From Pseudomonadota bacterium (GTDB lineage Bacteria > Pseudomonadota > Gammaproteobacteria > Burkholderiales > Burkholderiaceae), in assembly GCA_963205525.1 (NCBI GenBank), contig CAUJJP010000089.1, positions 1 to 20,875 on the forward strand: DNA of 20,875 nt. Reading direction: 5' to 3'. The number at the start of each line of letters is the position of its first letter. Within the stretch, counting starts at the first letter, position 1. Made by a program: the position numbers and the translations under genes. Below, piece by piece: positions 1 through 5,962 of the stretch. A model generated the notes under the pieces. The model was not told the DNA's origin. It saw only the letters and a program-made list of their open reading frames with translations, and ran no database searches.

Positions 1-2
1 TG

Positions 3-707
3 GCCGGCCTGGCCGAGGCGCTGGGCCTCAAGCTGGCCGCCCAGGCCCCCGCGCGTGCCTGGCTGGCGCCGCGCGAGCCGACCCTGGACACCCTGGCCCC
101 GCACCAGCTCGCCGCCACCGAGGCGGCGCCGGCCGCGGCCGACGGCCTGACCGTCGTTGCGGGCGAGCGGCCTGCGGGCCCGCCGGCCGCCGAGCTGCTC
201 GCCGCCGGCGTGCAGGACATCACCAACAGCATGGTGGCGGAAGGCTTCAAGCTCAACGAGCTGCTGCGCATGGTGCTGGAGACCATGTTCCGGGCGCTGG
301 ACTTCAGGCGCGTCGTCTTCTGCCTGCGCGACCCCAAGACCGACAGCCTGTGCGGCCGCTTCGGCCTCGGTGCCGACGTCGAGGCGCTGAAGTCGCAGTT
401 CCGGATCCCGCTGCAGGCCGGCCCCGCATCCGACCTGTTCAGCATCGTCTGCGCCAAGGGCGTGGACACCTTGATCGCCGACGCCAGCGTCGAGAAGGTG
501 GCGCAGCGGCTGCCGGCCTGGTACCGCCAGGCGGTGAACGCGCCCACCTTCCTGCTGCTGCCGCTGGCGACCAAGGGTCGCACCTTCGCACTCATCTACG
601 CCGACATGGCCAGGCCGGGTGCGATCGAGGTCGACGAGAAGGAGTTGTCGCTGCTGCGCACCCTGCGCAACCAGGCGGTGATGGCGTTTCGCCAGCTCGG
701 CGGCTGA
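3..707 (+). CDS. GAF-domain protein, C-terminal part (probable HDOD-GAF regulator), 5' truncated
   Basis: The reading frame is open from the first bases of the window and ends with TGA at 705-707, so only the last ~234 residues are seen. The first ~70 visible residues are an Ala/Pro-rich linker; the rest is one compact GAF-like domain with the segments VVFCLRDPKTDSLCGRFGLG, LPAWYRQAVNAPTFLLLPL and LRTLRNQAVMAF. In Burkholderiales this type of GAF domain is commonly the C-terminal module of HDOD-domain signalling proteins; that N-terminal domain lies outside the window, so this identification is an inference. Ligand and role are unknown. It is convergent with the 4.5S RNA gene, whose 3' end is only about 30 bases away. 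Confidence 0.75.
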   Translation, partial: AGLAEALGLKLAAQAPARAWLAPREPTLDTLAPHQLAATEAAPAAADGLTVVAGERPAGPPAAELLAAGVQDITNSMVAEGFKLNELLRMVLETMFRALDFRRVVFCLRDPKTDSLCGRFGLGADVEALKSQFRIPLQAGPASDLFSIVCAKGVDTLIADASVEKVAQRLPAWYRQAVNAPTFLLLPLATKGRTFALIYADMARPGAIEVDEKELSLLRTLRNQAVMAFRQLGG

Positions 708-710
708 GAG

Positions 711-728
711 CGCCCGGACTGTCGGGCG
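711..728 (+). terminator. Small GC hairpin after the GAF gene
   Basis: CGCCCG at 711-716 is complementary to CGGGCG at 723-728, with a six-base loop that can close by one G-T pair. It starts four bases after the stop codon of the GAF gene. There is no T-tract behind it, so it is at best a weak terminator or an mRNA 3' end stabiliser. Confidence 0.25.
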
Positions 729-736
729 GCGGGCAA

Positions 737-836
737 AAGGTGCCGAGCCTGACCCCGGCACTGGTTGCAACGCTGAGGGCTGCTTGGTTCCCCACCTGAC
801 CCGGTTGGGCGCGCTTCCATGCGGGGAGGCCCGGCG
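737..836 (-). ncRNA. ffs: 4.5S RNA, signal recognition particle RNA (small bacterial SRP RNA)
   Basis: Read on the minus strand, the segment contains the SRP RNA core GGGTCAGGTGGGGAACCAAG followed by CAGCCCTC. This matches the universally conserved GUCAGG...GGAA...AAGCAGCC tip to which Ffh binds. The bases flanking the GGAA tetraloop are GG and CC where E. coli has CC and GG, a compensated swap. The ends pair: GCCGGGCCT (835-827) with AGGCTCGGC (750-742), nine consecutive pairs with one G-U. The 3' helix is followed by ACC and four T (738-735), serving as terminator. Length of about 100 nt fits the family (E. coli 114 nt). A -10 element TACAAT lies 7 bases upstream of the predicted 5' end. 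The RNA works with Ffh and FtsY in co-translational membrane targeting. Confidence 0.94.
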
Positions 837-842
837 ATGCGG

Positions 843-848
843 ATTGTA
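843..848 (-). promoter_or_regulatory. -10 element of the ffs promoter
   Basis: TACAAT on the minus strand (one mismatch to TATAAT) places the transcription start at 836-835, exactly where the closing helix of the 4.5S RNA begins. No convincing -35 hexamer is seen 16-18 bases upstream; that stretch is GC-rich. The promoter sits between the PurM-like stop codon and ffs, so ffs need not depend on read-through. Confidence 0.6.
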
Positions 849-886
849 GCCGCCGGCCGCGGAGCCGATCGCGGCTCAGCCCGGTC

Positions 887-2011
887 TCAGCGCAGCTGCA
901 GCGCCTCGGCACCCCACTCCAGGCCCAGGGGTTCGATGAGCAGCCGCTTCGCCCCGGCCTCGACGCGGCCGCAGATCCAGGCCTGCACGCCTTGTGCGCG
1001 CGCCACCTCGACCGTGCGCTCGGCGTCGGCCTGCGCCACGTAGAGTGCGAACCCCGCGCCCATGTTCAGCGTGCCGTAGGCCTCGGCGTCGTCCTGGCGC
1101 GCCTGCTGCTGGATGAAGCGCAGCACCTCGGGCACCGGCGGCAGGCGTTCGATGCGGTAGCTGTGGGCGCCCGGGTGGCGCAGCAGCTTGCGCCAGCCGT
1201 GGCCGGTGATGTTGGCTGCGTAGTGCGGCACGATGCCGGCTGCCGCCAGCGCCTCGGTGACGGGCGCGTACAGCGGGGTCGGCACCAGCAGCGCCTCGCC
1301 GTAGCTGCGGCCGTCGGCCAGCGGCGTCAGGTAGCCCTGCGGCAGCCGTTCGGCGAGCTTGCGCGCCAGGCTCAGCCCGTTGGCGTGGATGCCGCTCGCG
1401 CCCAGGATCACGATCGCGTCGCCCGCCGCCAGGCGGTCGCCCAGGGTGAGGCGGGACTTGGGGTTCACGAGCCCGGTGCAGGAGGCCGCGAGGTCGATCC
1501 GCCCGGCCTCAACGATGCCCGCCAGCGCCGGCGTCTCGCCGCCGCCCCAGGCCACGCCGCAGCGCTCGCAGGCGCGCTTCCAGCCTTCCACCAGCGCCTG
1601 CGCGCGCGCCGCGTCGGCGAACCAGTCGCTGCCGCCGGCGGCCCAGTAGGCCTGGACCACGAGCGGCGTGGCGCCGACGGTGATGAGGTCGTTGACCGCC
1701 ATCGCGATCGTGTCCTGCGCGATCTGGTCGTAGAAGCTGCGCCCGGTCAGGCGCTGCATCTCGTCGGCCACCAGTGCCTTGCTGCCCAGGCATTCGACGA
1801 TGCTGGCGAGGTAGAAGGGCCCGACGTCGACCACGTAGGCCGATTCGCCGCGCGAGGCCTCGACCTCGCTGAAGCCATGCGCCGCCAGCAGCGGCGCGGT
1901 GCTTGCGGCGGCACGCTGGGCGGCCACCTTCAGCGGGTCTATCAGCTCGTAGACGACGCCCGCCTGGCCATAGCTCAGAGGGGTGTCGGCGGCGGGTGTC
2001 GGGGCGCTCAT
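887..2011 (-). CDS. PurM-like / AIR synthase-related protein
   Basis: A 374-residue protein of the PurM (phosphoribosylformylglycinamidine cyclo-ligase) fold. Visible family signatures are AMAVNDLITVGATPL (about residues 103-117, the PurM MCVNDL-x-GA-PL segment), GGGETPAL (156-163, PurM GGET) and SGIHANGLSLAR (206-217, PurM SGVHSNGYSL). The length is a little above the usual ~345 of PurM. PurM makes 5-aminoimidazole ribonucleotide from FGAM with ATP in purine synthesis. Burkholderiales usually carry a more canonical purM elsewhere, so this copy may be a paralogue with a changed substrate; that cannot be settled here. The ATG at 2011 has no Shine-Dalgarno but a -10 element 7 bases upstream, suggesting leaderless translation. 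It is divergent from dnaX, and ffs follows it. Confidence 0.8.
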   Translation of the reverse strand: MSAPTPAADTPLSYGQAGVVYELIDPLKVAAQRAAASTAPLLAAHGFSEVEASRGESAYVVDVGPFYLASIVECLGSKALVADEMQRLTGRSFYDQIAQDTIAMAVNDLITVGATPLVVQAYWAAGGSDWFADAARAQALVEGWKRACERCGVAWGGGETPALAGIVEAGRIDLAASCTGLVNPKSRLTLGDRLAAGDAIVILGASGIHANGLSLARKLAERLPQGYLTPLADGRSYGEALLVPTPLYAPVTEALAAAGIVPHYAANITGHGWRKLLRHPGAHSYRIERLPPVPEVLRFIQQQARQDDAEAYGTLNMGAGFALYVAQADAERTVEVARAQGVQAWICGRVEAGAKRLLIEPLGLEWGAEALQLR

Positions 2012-2018
2012 GGGCCGG

Positions 2019-2024
2019 ATTATC
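2019..2024 (-). promoter_or_regulatory. -10 element for the PurM-like gene
   Basis: GATAAT on the minus strand, with 7 bases between it and the ATG at 2011. The expected transcription start is at or next to the first base of the start codon. The -35 region is not recognisable. It overlaps the dnaX promoter region on the other strand. Confidence 0.5.
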
Positions 2025-2040
2025 GCCGTGGCCCCACCCG

Positions 2041-2046
2041 TAGAAT
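2041..2046 (+). promoter_or_regulatory. -10 element for dnaX
   Basis: TAGAAT on the plus strand, with 7 bases between it and the ATG at 2054. This puts the start of transcription at about 2053, so the mRNA would be leaderless; an upstream in-frame ATG at 2045 falls inside the -10 element and is therefore unlikely to be used. No clear -35 hexamer. Confidence 0.5.
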
Positions 2047-2053
2047 GGACTCG

Positions 2054-3745
2054 ATGTCCTATGTCGTCCTGGCCCGCAAGTACCGGCCGCGCAGCTTTGC
2101 CGAGATGGTGGGCCAGCCGCACGTGGTGCAGGCGCTGGGCAACGCACTGGAGCGCCAGCGGCTGCACCATGCCTACCTGTTCACCGGCACGCGCGGCATC
2201 GGCAAGACGACGATCAGCCGCATCCTCGCCAAGAGCCTGAACTGCAGCGGCCGCGACGGCCAGGGCGGGATCACGGCCCAGCCCTGCGGCGTCTGCGCCG
2301 CCTGCACGGCGATCGATGCCGACCGTTTCGTCGACTACATCGAGCTCGACGCCGCGAGCAACCGCAGCATCGAGGAGGTGCGCGACCTCATCGAGCGCGC
2401 CGCCTACAAGCCGGCGGTCGGGCGCTTCAAGGTCTTCATGATCGACGAGGCGCACCAGCTCACCAAGGACGCGTTCAACGCCTTGCTCAAGACGCTGGAG
2501 GAGCCGCCCGAGTACCTCAAGTTCGTGCTCGCCACCACCGACCCGCAGAAGATGCTGCCGACCGTGCTCAGCCGCTGCCTGCAGTTCAACCTGCGGCCGA
2601 TGGCGCCCGAGACGGTGCAGGCGCACCTGGACAAGGTTTTGCAGGCCGAGGGCGTGGCCTGCGAGCCCGAGGCGCTGCGCCTGCTCGGGCGCGCCGCGCG
2701 CGGCTCCATGCGCGACGCCTTGTCGCTCACCGACCAGGCGATCGCCTACGGCGGCGGGCGCGTCGATGCGGCGGTCGTGCGCGCCATGCTCGGCGCCGTC
2801 GACGACAGTCACCCGCTGCAGCTGCTGCAGGCGCTGGCGCAGCGCGACGCCCAGGCCTTGCTGGCGGGCGTGGACGCGCTGCGCGCAGCTGGGCTGTCGG
2901 CCGCCGCTTTGCTCGAAGCGATGGCTGCGCTGCTGCAGCAGGCGGCGGTCGAGCAGGCACTGCCCGGTGCACTGGACGACGCCGACCCGCAGTCGCCGGG
3001 CGCGCGCGCGCTGGCGGCGCAGATGCCGGCCGACGAGCTGCAGCTGCTGTACAGCATCCTGGTCCACGGCCGCGGCGAGCTGACGCTGATGAGCGACGAG
3101 TACGGCGCCCTGACCATGGTCTTGCTGCGCCTGTTCGCCTTCCCGGCCGCCGGCAGCGCCGCCCCGCGGCCCGCGCGCGAGCAGGCCTTGCGCGCACCCG
3201 CAGCGCCCAGTCTGACGCTGCGACCGCTGCCGGTCGCCGTTCCGACGCCGGGACCGACGCCGGGACCGACGCCAGTTCCTTCGGTGGAGCCGACACCGGC
3301 GGACGTGGCCGTGAGCGCCGAACCGCGCTCTGCCATGTGTGATGCGGCGCCCGATGCCGATCTGGGCGGGCGCTGGCAGACGCTGGTGACCCAGCTCATC
3401 GAGCGTGGCGCGATCAGCACCCTGGCACGCGAACTCGCCTGGCAGTCTGCCCTGCTGAGCGTCGACGGCGCGCGCTGGACGCTGCAGGTCGAGCGCGAGA
3501 CCCTGCGCGCACCGGCGCTGGCGGACCGGCTGGCGGCGGCGCTGGGCGAGCTGCTGGGCCATCCCGTCAGCCTGGTCGTCGTCGCCGGTGTGCCGCCGGA
3601 CAGCCCGGCGCGGCGCGAGGCCGCCGACCGCGAGCGCCTGCAGCGCCAGGCCGAGGCCACGATCAAGGCCGACCCGCTGGTGCTGGAGCTGCAGCAGCGC
3701 TTCCCGGGCACGCGGCTGGTGCCCGGTTCCGTCAAACCCGTTTGA
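2054..3745 (+). CDS. dnaX: DNA polymerase III subunits gamma and tau
   Basis: A 563-residue clamp-loader ATPase. It starts [12 protein letters not shown], the usual DnaX N-terminus, which supports the ATG at 2054 rather than the one at 2045. Walker A is GTRGIGKT (45-52), the zinc module uses C64, C78, C81 and C84, Walker B is DEAH (131-134), and an SRC arginine-finger motif follows in LPTVLSRC. After domain III (ending near 365) there is a Pro/Ala-rich linker, with a tandem PTPG repeat, and then a C-terminal domain of about 150 residues expected to bind DnaB and the polymerase alpha subunit as tau does. No A-AAA-AAG slippery site is visible, so a gamma form by frameshifting is not evident. 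It is first in an operon with ybaB and recR, 17 bases before ybaB. Confidence 0.97.
   Translation: MSYVVLARKYRPRSFAEMVGQPHVVQALGNALERQRLHHAYLFTGTRGIGKTTISRILAKSLNCSGRDGQGGITAQPCGVCAACTAIDADRFVDYIELDAASNRSIEEVRDLIERAAYKPAVGRFKVFMIDEAHQLTKDAFNALLKTLEEPPEYLKFVLATTDPQKMLPTVLSRCLQFNLRPMAPETVQAHLDKVLQAEGVACEPEALRLLGRAARGSMRDALSLTDQAIAYGGGRVDAAVVRAMLGAVDDSHPLQLLQALAQRDAQALLAGVDALRAAGLSAAALLEAMAALLQQAAVEQALPGALDDADPQSPGARALAAQMPADELQLLYSILVHGRGELTLMSDEYGALTMVLLRLFAFPAAGSAAPRPAREQALRAPAAPSLTLRPLPVAVPTPGPTPGPTPVPSVEPTPADVAVSAEPRSAMCDAAPDADLGGRWQTLVTQLIERGAISTLARELAWQSALLSVDGARWTLQVERETLRAPALADRLAAALGELLGHPVSLVVVAGVPPDSPARREAADRERLQRQAEATIKADPLVLELQQRFPGTRLVPGSVKPV
3242..3273 (+). repeat. 12-bp tandem repeat in the DnaX linker
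   Basis: The unit CCGACGCCGGGA occurs twice without change and a third time in part. It encodes the [12 protein letters not shown] stretch of the flexible linker between the ATPase/clamp-loader domains and the tau-specific domain. It is in frame, so changes in copy number would only alter linker length. Confidence 0.85.
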
Positions 3746-3762
3746 GATGTGAGGACACCGCG

Positions 3763-4089
3763 ATGATGAAGAACCAGCTCGCCGGCCTGATGAAGCAGGC
3801 CCAGGCCATGCAGGAGAACCTGAAGAAGGCACAGGAGGAACTGGCCGGGATCGAGGTCGAGGGCCAGTCTGGCGCCGGCCTGGTGAAGATCGTCATGACC
3901 TGTAAGCACGACGTGAAGCGGGTGACCATAGACCCCAGCCTGCTGGCAGACGACAAGGACATGCTGGAGGATCTGGTGGCCGCCGCCTTCAACGACGCGC
4001 TGCGCCGGGCCGAGGAGACCAGCGCCGAGCGCATGGGCAAGCTGACCGCCGGCCTGCCGCTGCCGGCGGGGATGAAGTTCCCGTTCTGA
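3763..4089 (+). CDS. ybaB: YbaB/EbfC family nucleoid-associated protein
   Basis: A 108-residue YbaB/EbfC protein, a small dimeric DNA-binding factor. The N-terminal helix (about residues 1-30, [20 protein letters not shown]) is rich in K, Q and M as in the family, followed by the beta region with [20 protein letters not shown] and a second helix with [25 protein letters not shown] at 3751-3755 is a well-placed ribosome binding site for the first of two adjacent ATGs. It lies between dnaX and recR, the most common arrangement for this gene in proteobacteria; only 7 bases separate it from recR, so the genes are probably co-transcribed and translationally coupled. Confidence 0.96.
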   Translation: MMKNQLAGLMKQAQAMQENLKKAQEELAGIEVEGQSGAGLVKIVMTCKHDVKRVTIDPSLLADDKDMLEDLVAAAFNDALRRAEETSAERMGKLTAGLPLPAGMKFPF

Positions 4090-4096
4090 TCGCGGC

Positions 4097-4687
4097 GTGG
4101 TGAGCGAGCCGGCGCTCGACGGCCTGATCGAGGCCCTGCAGCGTCTGCCCGGCGTCGGCCGGCGCTCGGCCCAGCGCATCGCCTTCCACCTCCTGCAGCA
4201 CGACCGCAGCGGTGCCCAGGCGCTGGCACAGGCGCTCACGCAGGCGGTGCAGCGCGTGCAGCACTGCGAACGCTGCCACAGCTTTACCGAAGCCCAGGTC
4301 TGCGCCAGCTGCAGCGACAGCGAGCGCGACGGGCGGCTGCTGTGCGTGGTCGAGACACCGGCCGACCAGGCGGCGCTGGAGCGCAGCGGCGGCTACCGCG
4401 GCTGCTACTACGTGCTGATGGGGCGCCTGTCGCCGCTGGACGGCATAGGCGTGGACGCGCTGCAGGCGCGCGGCCTGCTCGAGCGCGCGACCGACGGCGT
4501 GGTGGAGGAGGTCATCCTCGCCACCAGCTTCACCGGCGAGGGCGAGGTCACCGCGCACGCCCTGGGTCAGGCCTTGCGCGCCCTGGGCCTGCGCGTGACC
4601 CGGCTGGCGCGCGGCGTGCCGGCCGGCAGCGAACTCGAGTACGTGGACCTGGGAACGATCGCCTACGCCCTGGTCGACCGGCGCTGA
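4097..4687 (+). CDS. recR: Recombination mediator protein RecR
   Basis: A 196-residue RecR, which together with RecO and RecF loads RecA at gapped DNA. Visible parts in order: helix-hairpin-helix [17 protein letters not shown] (17-33); a C4 zinc finger with C57, C60, C69 and C72; a Toprim domain starting about residue 81 with [11 protein letters not shown]; and the RecR hallmark LSPLDGIG. Length is normal for the family (about 200). Translation probably starts at one of two adjacent GTG codons (4097 or 4100), 7 bases after the ybaB stop, and there is no good Shine-Dalgarno, so coupling to ybaB is likely. Confidence 0.96.
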   Translation: MVSEPALDGLIEALQRLPGVGRRSAQRIAFHLLQHDRSGAQALAQALTQAVQRVQHCERCHSFTEAQVCASCSDSERDGRLLCVVETPADQAALERSGGYRGCYYVLMGRLSPLDGIGVDALQARGLLERATDGVVEEVILATSFTGEGEVTAHALGQALRALGLRVTRLARGVPAGSELEYVDLGTIAYALVDRR

Positions 4688-4713
4688 GCGCCCCGCCATC
4701 TTCTGGAGAACCG

Positions 4714-5100
4714 ATGAACCGTCCCGCCGTCCTCAAGCTCACGGCCACCATGCCCGGCACGCCCGAGGTCGACCATCCGGCGCCCGATCGCCTGCTGCAG
4801 GGCAACCCGCGCTGCGAGACCTGGAACCAGCTCGACGCCGCGCTGCCGCCGGGCCGCCTGTGGGCCGGCGTCTGGCGCTGCGAACCCGGGCGCTGGCGGA
4901 TCGCGATGGGGCCGCACGAGCACGAACTGTTCACCGTCCTGTCCGGGCGCTGCCGTGTCCACGCGGGCGATGGCAGCGTGGTCGAGGCCGGCCCCGGCGA
5001 GGCCGTCATCCTGCCTGCCGGCTTCGAGGGCGAGTTCGAGGCGCTGCAGACGCTGACCAAGACCTACGCCATCGTCGACGCCAGCGCGGCGCCGGGCTGA
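4714..5100 (+). CDS. Cupin domain protein
   Basis: A 128-residue single-domain cupin. The core is GVWRCEPGRWRIAMGPHEHE (52-71), with metal-ligand-type residues H68, H70 and E71, then FTVLSGRCRVHAGDGSVVEAG and PGEAVILPAGFEGEF, as in the Cupin_3/EutQ-like group. Such proteins have varied roles (isomerases, sugar or amine metabolism, regulators), so no substrate is assigned. A strong TGGAGAA ribosome binding site at 4704-4710 fixes the ATG. It lies 26 bases after recR on the same strand and may be the last gene of that operon; it is also the last intact gene before the IS remnant. Confidence 0.85.
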   Translation: MNRPAVLKLTATMPGTPEVDHPAPDRLLQGNPRCETWNQLDAALPPGRLWAGVWRCEPGRWRIAMGPHEHELFTVLSGRCRVHAGDGSVVEAGPGEAVILPAGFEGEFEALQTLTKTYAIVDASAAPG

Positions 5101-5114
5101 CACCCGCCGCAGCT

Positions 5115-5145
5115 TGCGCAGTCGGGCTGCGCTGCGCAGTCGGGC
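5115..5145. repeat. 13-bp direct repeat downstream of the cupin gene
   Basis: TGCGCAGTCGGGC occurs at 5115-5127 and again at 5133-5145, an 18-bp period. It lies between the cupin stop codon and the broken 5' edge of the istB fragment. It may be a by-product of the event that deleted the left part of the IS element, or chance in GC-rich DNA. Confidence 0.6.
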
Positions 5146-5164
5146 GTGCTGCGACCTGGTGTAG

Positions 5165-5428
5165 TGCGCCGTGCTGTTCCATCTGATGTCCAAGCTCTAC
5201 GAGCACACCAGCGTCGTCATCACGACCAACCTGGATTGCGCCGAGTGGAGCACCGTCTTCGGCGACGCCCAGATGACCACGGCGCTGCTGGACCGGCTCA
5301 CGCACCACTGGCACATCGTGGAGACGGGTAACGAGATCTACCGTGTCACGCAGGATGCGGCGGCCACGCGCAAGTGCATCAAGGCGAGGGAACAGGAGCG
5401 CCGAAGCAAGGACGACGAAGCGGGCTGA
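5165..5428 (+). pseudogene. istB: istB fragment, C-terminal part of the IS21 helper ATPase
   Basis: The frame encodes about 87 residues beginning [20 protein letters not shown] and continuing with [20 protein letters not shown] and [17 protein letters not shown], the typical C-terminal region of IstB (sensor-1-like TTN and the conserved LLDRLTHH). A full IstB is about 250 residues with Walker A and B motifs, which are absent here; a TAG at 5162-5164 stops the frame just upstream. A short open frame could start at GTG 5171, but it would give only a domain fragment. The tail after the GNE segment is longer than in most IstB proteins and rich in charged residues. Confidence 0.85.
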
Positions 5429-5455
5429 ACAAGCACCGCGCCACAGTTGTCCACA

Positions 5456-5477
5456 GCCGGCATCAGCCGATGCCGGC
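5456..5477. other. Perfect 9-bp hairpin in the IS remnant tail
   Basis: GCCGGCATC (5456-5464) and GATGCCGGC (5469-5477) form a perfect nine-pair stem with loop AGCC, 27 bases after the istB stop. There is no following T-tract. It may be the transcription end of the original IS operon or a structural element near its right end. Confidence 0.5.
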
Positions 5478-5487
5478 CCCAAGCCCT

Positions 5488-5531
5488 GGGTCAGAGTTCA
5501 ATCGGCGGGGTAGGTCAAATTTGGTTCGGCG
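5488..5531. repeat. IS21-type terminal direct repeats
   Basis: Copy 1 GGGTCAGAGTTCAATCGGCG (5488-5507) and copy 2 AGGTCAAATTTGGTTCGGCG (5512-5531) agree at 14 of 20 positions, sharing GGTCA and TCGGCG with a T-rich middle. IS21-family ends carry such multiple terminal repeats as IstA binding sites. The arrangement marks the outer end of the element. Confidence 0.7.
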
Positions 5532-5550
5532 CCAACAATCGATTTGCGGG

Positions 5551-5925
5551 ATGCGGCGACCCTTCGGCATCGGCACGTGCACCGAGATCCTCCTCGGCGA
5601 CCGGATCGTGACCCTGACGCTGCAGGCCGGCGACATGCTGCGCAGCGAGGCTGGGCTCGTCTGGACCACGATCGATGGCCGGACCGAGGACATCCTGCTC
5701 AAGCGCGGCAACGTTCACATGGTCGTCCGCGACGGGACGATGCGCGTCTCGGCCTTCGGCGCTGCGCGGCTGGAGGTCTGCGGCTGCGGGCCGCTGCAAT
5801 TCGACGGGCCGACGTGCGCGCCCGCGCCGGCCGTGCTTACGCGCGCATGGCAGGCGGGAATCGCGAGACTGCGCTGGCTTCGGATTCCTGCCCGCTCGCA
5901 GCTTGGTTCGGCCATCCCCGCCTGA
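5551..5925 (+). CDS. DUF2917 domain protein
   Basis: A 124-residue protein with the DUF2917 pattern at about residues 14-75: a short beta strand region VTLTLQAGDMLRSEAGLVWT, then IDGRTEDILLKRGNVHMV and MRVSAFGAARLEV. DUF2917 proteins are small beta-rich proteins of unknown function, common in Burkholderiales. The last ~45 residues (Ala/Pro/Arg-rich) are not conserved-looking. The ATG at 5551 lies only 14 bases past the IS end and has no clear ribosome binding site, so the insertion may have removed the native promoter and even the true start. It is convergent with cusA, 37 bases away. Confidence 0.65.
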   Translation: MRRPFGIGTCTEILLGDRIVTLTLQAGDMLRSEAGLVWTTIDGRTEDILLKRGNVHMVVRDGTMRVSAFGAARLEVCGCGPLQFDGPTCAPAPAVLTRAWQAGIARLRWLRIPARSQLGSAIPA

Positions 5926-5962
5926 CGCTTCCCGCGGTAGCGCCGGGCATGGAGCCGCAGGA

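Larger units (their letters stand above)
5165..5537 (+). mobile_element. IS21-family insertion sequence remnant (3' end)
   Basis: The segment combines the last part of an IstB helper ATPase (5165-5428) with a non-coding tail that looks like an IS21-family end: two direct copies of a ~20-bp terminal repeat (5488-5507 and 5512-5531) and a terminus reading GCGCCAACA, ending in CA at about 5537, as is usual for the family. The istA transposase, the N-terminal two thirds of istB and the left end are missing, so the element is dead. It sits at the border between core genes and the copper resistance block. Confidence 0.8.

Noticed and set aside
992..2044. In-frame extension of dnaX upstream to 992
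   Set aside because: It runs antisense to the PurM-like gene; the conserved DnaX N-terminus begins at 2054, with a -10 element just upstream.
2054..3745. Programmed frameshift in dnaX giving gamma
   Set aside because: No A-AAA-AAG or similar slippery heptamer was seen in the region after domain III.
5446..5454. DnaA-box-like TTGTCCACA in the IS tail
   Set aside because: A single copy with one mismatch to the consensus, inside IS remnant sequence, with no other boxes or AT-rich stretch nearby; not an origin.
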